From the NCBI GenBank assembly GCA_964370795.1, contig CAYJME010000200.1, positions 1-6,026 of the forward strand: a stretch of 6,026 nucleotides of DNA, read 5' to 3'. Shown here in pieces: positions 1 through 5,980 of this stretch; positions within the stretch are counted from its first letter, which is position 1, and each line of letters begins with the position of its first letter. A model generated the notes under the pieces. That model ran no database searches. It had not been told where the DNA came from and saw only the letters and a program-made list of their open reading frames with translations. A program made the position numbers and the translations under genes. Source of the DNA: JAHFOW01 sp964370795. GTDB taxonomy: Bacteria; Planctomycetota; Brocadiia; Brocadiales; Brocadiaceae.

Positions 1-14
1 GTTGCTTTTGATTT

Positions 15-35
15 GGTCAACCGAGACGGTTGACC
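15..35. repeat. Perfect 9-bp palindrome upstream of the tolC-like gene
   Basis: GGTCAACCG (15-23) and CGGTTGACC (27-35) are exact reverse complements around the 3-nt loop AGA. The structure ends 37 bp before the start codon at 73. No clear T-run follows on either strand, so it is not a textbook intrinsic terminator. It could be the end of a terminator for an unseen upstream gene, an operator, or one copy of a dispersed palindromic repeat. The symmetry is certain; the role is not. Confidence 0.6.
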
Positions 36-72
36 TACCAATTTCTTCTAACTTGATTATAAGTATCCATGC

Positions 73-1710
73 ATGTTTATTGCAATGAAGTCAAAATATA
101 AAAATGATTCGAGAATAAATAACGTACTTCTTCTTGTTATCGGCCTGTGTATTATTCTCTTTATCAGAGGTGTTTCCCTGGGGGGTGAGAATAAATCTAA
201 ATCACCCATACCTGATGCTCCATCACCCGCAAATATAGAAATGAACGCGAGTCTTAAATCAATGGGGTTAAGCGTCAAAGAAAGTATTGTCTATGCCCTG
301 CGTAACAATTTTGATATTGAGATAACAAGACTTGATACGCAAAAAAGTGATGCTGATATTAAAACTGCAAAGTCAATATTTGACCCTTTATTTAAATTAA
401 CCGGCAATATGCAAAATAGTGAAGTGCCAAGCGCAAATGCATTAGATACTGGAGAAACAGCGATTACTCCATTCATATCCCAGGGGAAAACGGCTGATGC
501 TTTGGTTCAATCATTAACACCTATAGGGAGTATTTTTTCATTAGAATATAATATTTTTAGAAATTTCTTAGATCCTAATCCACTATTTAATGGTATACCA
601 CGTTACGCATTGAATCCATCGTATTCAAACTACATTCAGGCTGCTCTTACCCAGCCCCTGCTGAAAGGCGCTGGGTGGTTTTATACTATGAGCCCCATTT
701 ACATTGCCAGAAATAATAAAAAGATTTCTTTGGCTCAATTTAAAACGACAGCAATTGAGGTTGCCAATGCTGTGCAAGGGGCCTATTGGAACTATGTGCG
801 GGCAATTGATTTCTTAAGGGTTTCAAAAAAGTCTCTTGACCGTGCAGAAGATTTGTTGAGAAAAAACAAAATACAAGTAGAAACGGGTACCCTTGCGCCG
901 ATTGAGATTGTTGATGCAGAGGCCGGTGTAGCATCAAGGGTAGAGACCGTAATTAATGCTGAAAATGCAATTAGAGACAGGGAAGATGAACTGAAAAGAG
1001 TTATGAATCTGGCAGATAACAACATTATATCAGATGCCACGATTATGCCGACAGATAAACCTGTTTTTGAACCGAAAACAATTGAGTTAAAGGACACCCT
1101 TAAGGTTGCCATGGAAAGACGGCCAGAACTCCATGGTCTCCAGCTCCAGGTAGAAAATGCAGGCATGCAGACGAGGAGAAAAAAGAATGAATTATATCCA
1201 CAACTGGATTTTACGGGGGGTGTGCGTTATACAGGTCTTGGAAAGGAAGTATCGGATGCTAACGACTCTACATTTTCAGAGCAGTTTCAGGGTGAATTTT
1301 TAGGACTCACTTTATCAATTCCGATAGGGAACAGGTCTGCAAGGAGTCAATATAACAAGGCGAAAACATCAGAGCTGCAAGCTAATATGAATGTCAAAAA
1401 AAAGGAACTGGATATCGTCGTAGAGGTGCGGGAATCTGTTCGGCAGGTGATGACTAATATTGAACGGGTGAAAGCAACAAAGAAGGCCAGGGAATTAGCA
1501 GAAAAAAGGTTAGAGGTTGAGGAAAAAAAATACAGTGTGGGCAGGTCTACGAATTTGGAAATTTTGCGGCAACAAGAAGGCCTTGCTATAGCAGAGGGTG
1601 AAGAGACAAAAGCAATTATTGATTACGAGATATCTCTCGGCATCCTGGAAAAGGCCAAGGGAACAATCCTCGAAGCCTATGATATTAAGCTGGAAGAAGA
1701 AAAGGGGTGA
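73..1710 (+). CDS. TolC-family outer-membrane efflux protein
   Basis: A 545-residue protein of the TolC/OEP family: trimeric outer-membrane channels with a long periplasmic helical tunnel that serve tripartite efflux pumps or type I secretion. The N-terminus (about residues 6-34) has a basic stretch followed by a hydrophobic core VLLLVIGLCIILFI, as in a Sec signal peptide. The Cys in that core is not in a proper lipobox. Two OEP-type halves are visible: the first with LTQPLLKG near 191-198 and ETGTLAPIEIVDAEA near 270-284, the second with LSIPIGNRSAR near 414-424 and YSVGRSTNLEILRQQ near 487-501. Both have long charged helical segments. At 545 residues it is somewhat longer than E. coli TolC. 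ATG at 73 gives the longest frame; ATG at 85 gives a more typical signal peptide start, and neither has a clear Shine-Dalgarno. No adaptor or inner-membrane pump gene is adjacent in view, so the exported substrate is unknown. Confidence 0.9.
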   Translation: MFIAMKSKYKNDSRINNVLLLVIGLCIILFIRGVSLGGENKSKSPIPDAPSPANIEMNASLKSMGLSVKESIVYALRNNFDIEITRLDTQKSDADIKTAKSIFDPLFKLTGNMQNSEVPSANALDTGETAITPFISQGKTADALVQSLTPIGSIFSLEYNIFRNFLDPNPLFNGIPRYALNPSYSNYIQAALTQPLLKGAGWFYTMSPIYIARNNKKISLAQFKTTAIEVANAVQGAYWNYVRAIDFLRVSKKSLDRAEDLLRKNKIQVETGTLAPIEIVDAEAGVASRVETVINAENAIRDREDELKRVMNLADNNIISDATIMPTDKPVFEPKTIELKDTLKVAMERRPELHGLQLQVENAGMQTRRKKNELYPQLDFTGGVRYTGLGKEVSDANDSTFSEQFQGEFLGLTLSIPIGNRSARSQYNKAKTSELQANMNVKKKELDIVVEVRESVRQVMTNIERVKATKKARELAEKRLEVEEKKYSVGRSTNLEILRQQEGLAIAEGEETKAIIDYEISLGILEKAKGTILEAYDIKLEEEKG

Positions 1711-1773
1711 CAGCGCACAGTAATAGCAGCAGTTAAACGAGTATATCGTCTCAGAAAAAAGTTACCGTACCAA

Positions 1774-1836
1774 TGTCATTGCGAGGAACGGAGTGACGAA
1801 GCAATCTCTTGTATTGTAGCGGTTTAAGATTGCTTC
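1774..1836. repeat. Dispersed palindromic repeat, copy 1 (GTCATTGCGAG type)
   Basis: The segment begins GTCATTGCGAGGAACGGAGT and contains GAAGCAATCT (1798-1807), whose exact reverse complement AGATTGCTTC lies at 1827-1836, giving a 10-bp stem with a 19-nt loop. A related segment with the same core GAAGCAATCT and similar outer edge occurs at 3309-3405 on the other side of purM. From general knowledge this resembles a palindromic repeat found scattered in intergenic DNA of several environmental bacterial genomes. The outer right arm, expected to mirror GTCATTGCGAG, is missing here, so this copy looks truncated. Confidence 0.75.
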
Positions 1837-1870
1837 ACTTGAGGAAAATCAGGAATAGCAGGAAAGATCA

Positions 1871-1909
1871 CAATAACGAATATCGAACAAGGAATTACGA
1901 ATGATGAGG
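1871..1909. repeat. Possible dispersed repeat rich in CGAA(T) motifs
   Basis: The stretch contains CGAATATCGAA (1877-1887), followed by a spaced CGAAT (1898-1902). This wording resembles a recurrent intergenic segment I recall from other environmental genomes, but there is only one copy in this window, so the call rests on recall and weak internal repetition. It could be ordinary spacer DNA. Confidence 0.3.
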
Positions 1910-1928
1910 TTTTCTTGTCATCCTTCAA

Positions 1929-1965
1929 GTAGGGTAGAGTGGATTAAGCGAAGAGAATCCACCAT
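1929..1965. repeat. Palindromic repeat with GTGGATT/AATCCAC stem
   Basis: GTGGATT (1939-1945) and AATCCAC (1956-1962) are exact reverse complements around a 10-nt loop. The setting GTAGGGT...GTGGATTAAGCG...GAATCCACC resembles a widespread intergenic palindrome seen in many bacterial genomes. It lies about 34 bp past the purM stop codon, so in purM mRNA it would fold as a 3' hairpin and might act in transcript ending or protection. No T-run follows it on the - strand. Confidence 0.5.
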
Positions 1966-1995
1966 TTATGCTCTTCCAACTTGTTCGGTTTCGGA

Positions 1996-3066
1996 TTATA
2001 TAATCTGCACGGTTTTGTTTCCCTTTACAACCTCGCCAATAATAACCCCCGGTTCTTGTGCATGCTTAAGGTCTTTTAAAACAGTATCCACATTGGATTT
2101 GGAGACTATTAATACCATCCCAATCCCCATGTTGAACACATGAAACATTTCTTCATCCTTGATATTTCCCAGTTCCTGCATGATATGAAATATCTCCGGG
2201 ACATGCCATTGTGCGCTTTCCAAACGAACTGCGCACCCTTCGGGTAAGATACGGGGGATATTTTCTAATAGTGCGCCGCCGGTAATATGCGCCATCCCCT
2301 TAATAATATTTTTTGTCTTATGTTTGTGTAAAATCTTTAAGATGGGTTGCACATAAATTCTGGTGGGTCTTAAGAGTTCTTCCCCTACGGTAGTAGATAA
2401 CCCATACTTTGAAAGTTTGTGGTTCACCTTCATTTTTGCAGTTTCAAAGAATACCTTTCGCACAAGGGAAAACCCATTGCTGTGGATGCCGCTGGAACTC
2501 AGTCCAATGACCACATCTCCAGGTTTTATTGTTTTACCGTCAATAATCCTGTCCTTTTCCACAACGCCAACGACAAAACCCGCAATATCATATTCGTCTT
2601 CATGGTAAAAACCGGGCATCTCCGGTGTTTCTCCGCCAAGAAGGGCGCAACCCGCCTGCCTGCACCCGTCAACAATCCCATCAAGCACCTCATGCATTAC
2701 CTTTGGCACAATCCTGCTGCTCGCCAGATAATCGAGCAAAAATAATGGTTCTGCACCCAGGACGATGATGTCATTGACACACATGGCCACGAGGTCAATG
2801 CCAATCGTGTCGTGTTTATTCGTCATAAAAGCGATCTTTAATTTTGTGCCCACCCCATCCGTGGACGAAACGAGTACGGGGTTGCGATACTTCTTTGTGC
2901 GTGAGTTTAAGGCAAATAATCCCCCAAACCCATCCGGATTTTCAATTACGCGGGGACTAAAGGTCGTTTGCATTTTAGAATAAATGTCGGTGGTAAATTG
3001 TCCCTTTGTGTCAATATCAACGCCTGCGTCTTTATAAGAAAGACCCTTTTGTGTTTTCTTTTTCAT
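1996..3066 (-). CDS. purM: Phosphoribosylformylglycinamidine cyclo-ligase (AIR synthase)
   Basis: PurM (EC 6.3.3.1) closes the imidazole ring in de novo purine synthesis: ATP-dependent conversion of FGAM to AIR in the cytosol. The 356-residue protein is close to the usual length of about 345. Family hallmarks in order are YKDAGVDID (11-19), the STDGVGTKLK nucleotide/substrate loop (68-77), GIDLVAMCVNDI (89-100), GAEPLFLLDYLA (104-115), LLGGETPEMPGFY (142-154), GLSSSGIHSNGFSL (188-201), LLRPTRIY (231-238), AHITGGALLENIPRILP (259-275) and FNMGIGMVLIV (311-321). All key motifs are intact. The ATG at 3066 places YKDAGVD at the normal distance from the N-terminus, although no Shine-Dalgarno precedes it. 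No other purine gene is in view, so purM stands apart from its pathway. It converges on the tolC-like gene and lies behind a repeat-rich gap of 377 bp. Confidence 0.97.
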   Translation of the reverse strand: MKKKTQKGLSYKDAGVDIDTKGQFTTDIYSKMQTTFSPRVIENPDGFGGLFALNSRTKKYRNPVLVSSTDGVGTKLKIAFMTNKHDTIGIDLVAMCVNDIIVLGAEPLFLLDYLASSRIVPKVMHEVLDGIVDGCRQAGCALLGGETPEMPGFYHEDEYDIAGFVVGVVEKDRIIDGKTIKPGDVVIGLSSSGIHSNGFSLVRKVFFETAKMKVNHKLSKYGLSTTVGEELLRPTRIYVQPILKILHKHKTKNIIKGMAHITGGALLENIPRILPEGCAVRLESAQWHVPEIFHIMQELGNIKDEEMFHVFNMGIGMVLIVSKSNVDTVLKDLKHAQEPGVIIGEVVKGNKTVQII

Positions 3067-3155
3067 GTGTTATCTATGGGTTTCATAGCCTCTGTTAAAT
3101 TGTATAGGAATTTTCAATTTATTTATGAGGGTTAAAAAAAAGATGAGATATAACA

Positions 3156-3239
3156 ATCCCCCTTAAAAAAGGGGGCAAGGGGGTTGTTAAATAGCACTAA
3201 AAACACAACCCCCTGTTTCCCCCTTTGTTAAGGGGGACT
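3156..3239. repeat. Large inverted repeat with nested C5/G5 hairpins
   Basis: Arm A (3156-3187) and arm B (3206-3239) are near reverse complements of about 32-34 bp with a short AT-rich spacer. Each arm also has its own small stem: CCCCCTT/AAGGGGG at 3158-3164 and 3169-3175 (loop AAAA), and at 3219-3225 and 3230-3236 (loop TGTT). A further G5 or C5 run sits at the inner side of each arm (3179-3183 and 3209-3213). The element can therefore fold either as one long hairpin or as two local ones. Its compact, symmetric form suggests a small non-autonomous palindromic element. It ends about 90 bp upstream of purM. Confidence 0.8.
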
Positions 3240-3308
3240 AATTTAAAATTAATCTGCGAAGTACTATTTTTCACTTTGTATAATAAAACAATAAAAATCT
3301 GTCCATGT

Positions 3309-3405
3309 GTCAATACGAGCGGAGCGAAGCAATCTTTCCTTCAATTATAAGGGTCTGCTTCGCTTTGCCCTTAATTTCAGCCTCGTGCATGACATTCGTA
3401 ATGAC
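3309..3405. repeat. Dispersed palindromic repeat, copy 2 (GTCATTGCGAG type)
   Basis: The left edge GTCAATACGAG (3309-3319) and right edge CGTAATGAC (3397-3405) are imperfect inverted ends matching the GTCATTGCGAG edge of the copy at 1774. The core GAAGCAATCT (3326-3335) is identical to that copy. AGCGAAGCA (3323-3331) pairs exactly with TGCTTCGCT (3356-3364). Unlike copy 1, both outer ends are present, but they have diverged. Read in frame, the left half encodes ERSEAI, which makes a false open frame on the + strand. Confidence 0.7.
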
Positions 3406-3443
3406 ATTTTCATACCTAATCTTTTGTGAAAAAAATATGTATC

Positions 3444-4466
3444 TTATTTTGTTTCTTTTTTCCACGACGGTTTTATTTCGGTCAATTTACCTTTGCAAAA
3501 CCCCATACCCATACCGTATACATAGGCAAACTCACGAATGATAGGTAAAATTGCCAGCAACGGCACTGTTTTAAAGAAATGACGGTCTTTATTCTTTATC
3601 ATTATAATTACACCCAGCGGAATGTAAAGGATAGTTAATAAATTTAACAAGAAAAAGAAAATTATTCCAGGAATTCCGTAGATAGGGAATCCATAAGGCA
3701 GGGATACTAAAAATATAAAGAGACTTACAAAGAGGAGAATAAATAATGCCGGCCGTATCAGTAACTTTTTGTTGGCAGGTATACACTGCTTAAACTGAAG
3801 TCCCATTGCATACCCCCAATAAAACTTCCTCCGCCATATACCTGACCACGTATCCGGATATATGGTATTTACGATATTATCAGGGTCATAAACAACCTGA
3901 CCCACCTTGTCCAGTTTCCAGCCTAATTCAGAGTCCTCACTCCACCATGCATGCTCATTGAAACCGCCCAACTGCATCAGTGCATCCCCGCGTATGGCAG
4001 AATTTACGCCCGATAGCTTATTAGGAATAACAGATTTTTTGAATAATCCATTCAATATCTGATCCAGAATACTCGTGGCATGGGGTAAAGGCTTATCCAT
4101 GTTGCGAGCCTGATAACTACCGCCTACGGCAACAACATGGGGGTCTTCGAAATATGATTCAAACCTGTGCAGCCAATCGGGAGGAACAACGGTATCTGCA
4201 TCTGTTGTGATGATAATGTCGCCGGTAGCCTTTTGCAATCCCGAATTTAATGCCGCAGCCCGTCCGCCATTCTTTTCTCTCTGAACTAAAACGATACCTT
4301 TTTCAGAAAATGTTTTAACAACCCCCGCAGTGTAGTCAGTCGATGCATCATCAACAATAATGATTTCCCTGTTGTCATAATTTAGTGAAAAGAGGGAATT
4401 CAGGCAGGAAACAATAGAATGTTCTTCATTGTATGCAGGGATGAGGATGGAAAATTTTGTTGTCAT
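3444..4466 (-). CDS. Membrane-anchored family 2 glycosyltransferase
   Basis: A 340-residue GT-A fold, GT2-type enzyme that transfers a sugar from a nucleotide sugar to an acceptor, probably at the cytoplasmic face of the inner membrane. The N-terminal catalytic part starts with ILIPAYNEE (7-15) and carries IIIVDDAS (35-42), NGGRAAALNSG (66-76) and the metal-binding TTDADT (87-92). SGVNSAIRG (152-160) and WWSEDSELGWKL (174-185), with the likely catalytic Glu/Asp pair at 177-178, follow, then WRRKFYWG (211-218) in the place of the Q/RxxRW-type acceptor motif. The C-terminus has about three hydrophobic segments (roughly 238-256, 263-290, 299-316), as in GT2 enzymes acting on lipid-linked or exported glycans. 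The ATG at 4466 lies directly before FSILIPAYNEE, leaving no room for missing N-terminal sequence. It follows the radical SAM gene by 29 bp, so co-transcription is likely. Sugar and acceptor cannot be told from the sequence. Confidence 0.9.
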   Translation of the reverse strand: MTTKFSILIPAYNEEHSIVSCLNSLFSLNYDNREIIIVDDASTDYTAGVVKTFSEKGIVLVQREKNGGRAAALNSGLQKATGDIIITTDADTVVPPDWLHRFESYFEDPHVVAVGGSYQARNMDKPLPHATSILDQILNGLFKKSVIPNKLSGVNSAIRGDALMQLGGFNEHAWWSEDSELGWKLDKVGQVVYDPDNIVNTIYPDTWSGIWRRKFYWGYAMGLQFKQCIPANKKLLIRPALFILLFVSLFIFLVSLPYGFPIYGIPGIIFFFLLNLLTILYIPLGVIIMIKNKDRHFFKTVPLLAILPIIREFAYVYGMGMGFCKGKLTEIKPSWKKETK

Positions 4467-4495
4467 AACATGCCAGCCACAAAGTCATATTTTGT

Positions 4496-5923
4496 TTAAA
4501 AAAGTTTTTTAAACATGGCCTTCAGGGCATGTATTGACCCCAAACGGCGTATGTTTTTCAAGATAAACCGGGGGGTGAGAAAAAATGCAAAATTTGCACG
4601 GCGTACAGCGCTTTCAAGGTCGGTCTTGTTGAGGTGGGGATATGCAATGTTGGCCTCTTTTGCCACATTAACGGGCTTGTAATCTCCATAAACAAAGAGC
4701 TTTTTCTCTTTGGCGATCTTATAAAATTCCGTGCCAGGAAAGGGGTTTGCAATATTATACATCACCTGATCTACCTTCAGTCTTTTTACCTCATCCATGT
4801 TCTTTTTGATTGTGTTTGATGTTTCTAAGGGTGACGCCCCGAACATAATATTGATCTTGGCAGATATACCATATTTTTTTACCAGTTTAATAGCTTCTTC
4901 ATTTTTTTGAACGTCGATGTCTTTTTTTATATCGTCCAATATCTTCTGGTTAAAAGATTCAACGCCAAGATCGATAAATTTGCAGTGCGCGTTTGCCATA
5001 TCCTTCACAATAGGTTCATTCAGGTGGTCAGACCGTGCCGAGCAGCCCCACACAATACCCAGGTCTTTTATCCCGTCGCATATCTTAATTGTCCGTTCTT
5101 CACCCCAGACAAACTGGTCGTCCTGTATATTTACGGCCTTGTATCCCTGAGATTTTAATAGTTTGAATTCTTCGATGATATTTTCGGGTGACCGTTTTCG
5201 TACCGGTGGTTTTTTTCCCGAAAAATGTTTGTATTCAAGTTCCCTTGAAAAGCTCAGCGAAGATGGTACACAGTAAATACACCGGTAGGAGCATCCACGC
5301 GAGGTCAAAACAGCCGTAAATGGGCGTATTCCTAACTTCGGATTATAATAGGCATCTCGCTCTTCAAGCAGATGTCGGGCCGGGAAGGGGAGTGCATCAA
5401 GGTCTTCTATCGGTTCTCTGTTGGCATTATGAAGTATTTCATCATTAGTCTTGAAAGAGACACTTTTAATATCATTTGTGACTGATTTTGTTTCAAGAGA
5501 CTTTACTAACGCAAGCATCGAGTATTCTGGTTCACCCCTGACAACATAGGTATCTTCATCAACAACAAATTCGGCAGGTCTGTCTGATGGGACAGGGCCA
5601 AAGAAGATAACGGGTACATCTTTTCTTATATCGCGCATATCTCTGAGCGCCTGCATATCCGTTGCTTGAGAGAGATTCACAGAATAAAAACAGTAGACAT
5701 CACTCAAGTCCTCTCTTAAGAATGTAAGAAAACGCGCACGATTCCATTTTTTAATGGTCGTTTCTCTGTATTTAACATCATAACCTTCTTTTTCTAAAAC
5801 AGCCGCAGCGCTCAGGATAAAGATATTTGGGACATAATAGAGCAGGTAAGCGCATCCTGCAACCCGCTCTGGAATCTTTCTGTCAATGGGAGGTGGTACA
5901 ATAAAGGTAATTTTCATATCCAT
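4496..5923 (-). CDS. B12-binding-domain radical SAM protein (BchE/HpnJ-like architecture)
   Basis: A 475-residue enzyme with a cobalamin-binding-like N-terminal domain and a radical SAM domain. Residues 4-145 show the Rossmann-like pattern: KITFIVPPP, PNIFILSAAAVLEKEGYDVKY (32-52), VYCFYSVNLSQATD (76-89), PVIFFGPVPSD (104-114) and VVRGEPEYSML (127-137). The classical DxHxxG cobalamin motif is absent, as in many class B enzymes. The 4Fe-4S cluster motif CxxxCxxC is in RGCSYRCIYC (C211, C215, C218). IQDDQF (266-271), LGVESFNQ (319-326) and NPFPGTEFY (393-401) follow, all typical of BchE/HpnJ-like proteins. Such enzymes catalyse methylations, cyclisations or rearrangements on unactivated carbons. 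ATG at 5923 is used; ATG at 5917 is an equal alternative, and neither has a clear Shine-Dalgarno. The close downstream glycosyltransferase suggests a lipid, glycolipid or polysaccharide pathway. The exact reaction is unknown. Confidence 0.9.
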   Translation of the reverse strand: MDMKITFIVPPPIDRKIPERVAGCAYLLYYVPNIFILSAAAVLEKEGYDVKYRETTIKKWNRARFLTFLREDLSDVYCFYSVNLSQATDMQALRDMRDIRKDVPVIFFGPVPSDRPAEFVVDEDTYVVRGEPEYSMLALVKSLETKSVTNDIKSVSFKTNDEILHNANREPIEDLDALPFPARHLLEERDAYYNPKLGIRPFTAVLTSRGCSYRCIYCVPSSLSFSRELEYKHFSGKKPPVRKRSPENIIEEFKLLKSQGYKAVNIQDDQFVWGEERTIKICDGIKDLGIVWGCSARSDHLNEPIVKDMANAHCKFIDLGVESFNQKILDDIKKDIDVQKNEEAIKLVKKYGISAKINIMFGASPLETSNTIKKNMDEVKRLKVDQVMYNIANPFPGTEFYKIAKEKKLFVYGDYKPVNVAKEANIAYPHLNKTDLESAVRRANFAFFLTPRFILKNIRRLGSIHALKAMFKKLF

Positions 5924-5965
5924 ATTTTAATTGAGATATTTAAAAATAACCACAGAAAACCTAGC

Positions 5966-5980
5966 GCGGCCTTTGGCCGC
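5966..5980. repeat. Perfect GC-rich hairpin in leader of the radical SAM/glycosyltransferase pair
   Basis: GCGGCC (5966-5971) and GGCCGC (5975-5980) are exact reverse complements with a 3-nt loop. The hairpin lies 42-57 bp upstream of the start codon at 5923. On the - strand no T-run follows immediately; the nearest is about 18 nt further on. It may be a leader-RNA structure, the end of an upstream transcript, or part of another dispersed repeat with the flanks CTAGC and AACCAAAAAG. The rest of 5924-6026 holds no gene I can support, and no confident promoter. Confidence 0.5.

Larger units (their letters stand above)
1711..1995. other. Intergenic region between convergent tolC-like and purM genes
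   Basis: This 285-bp gap separates the 3' ends of two convergent genes. I see no credible small gene in it. It holds three repeat-like segments in series, at about 1774-1836, 1871-1909 and 1929-1965, each listed separately. Hairpins in the first and third could stop transcription from either side, but neither is followed by a T-run, so I do not call an intrinsic terminator. A short AT palindrome (GATTATATAATC, 1994-2005) overlaps the purM stop codon and is probably incidental. Confidence 0.7.
3067..3443. other. Repeat-filled intergenic region upstream of purM
   Basis: This 377-bp gap between the glycosyltransferase stop and the purM start has no convincing gene. It holds a nested inverted repeat (3156-3239) and the second copy of the GTCATTGCGAG-type repeat (3309-3405). 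Between them lies an AT-rich stretch (about 3241-3300) with a TATAAT at 3279-3284 on the + strand but no matching -35 and no gene to serve. On the - strand, TATACAAT (3099-3106), about 35 bp before purM, could be a -10 element. A TTGAAA lies too close to it (7 bp) to be its -35, so the purM promoter remains unassigned. Confidence 0.65.

Noticed and set aside
30..63. Possible sigma70 promoter before the tolC-like gene (TTGACC at 30, TATAAG at 58)
   Set aside because: The spacing of 22 bp is too long, the TTGACC is part of the palindrome and the -10 would be only 10 bp from the start codon.
792..1166. 124-residue - strand frame inside the tolC-like gene
   Set aside because: Shadow of a well-supported TolC-family coding region.
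1711..1770. Intrinsic terminator after the tolC-like gene
   Set aside because: No stable stem followed by a T-run is visible in this stretch.
1901..2143. Open frame on the + strand covering the purM 3' end (80 residues)
   Set aside because: Most of it is antisense to purM, the remainder crosses the repeats; composition is not protein-like.
3156..3239. G-quadruplex potential of the G5 runs
   Set aside because: Only three G5 runs lie on each strand and they are split by long spacers; the inverted-repeat fold explains them better.
1774..3405. CRISPR array or transposon ends around purM
   Set aside because: Only two diverged copies more than 1.4 kb apart, with no regular spacing, no cas gene and no transposase in the window.
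3305..3541. Open frame on the + strand between the glycosyltransferase end and purM start (78 residues)
   Set aside because: It begins inside the palindromic repeat (which gives ERSEAI) and runs into the antisense of the glycosyltransferase 3' end; no start signal and no recognisable domain.
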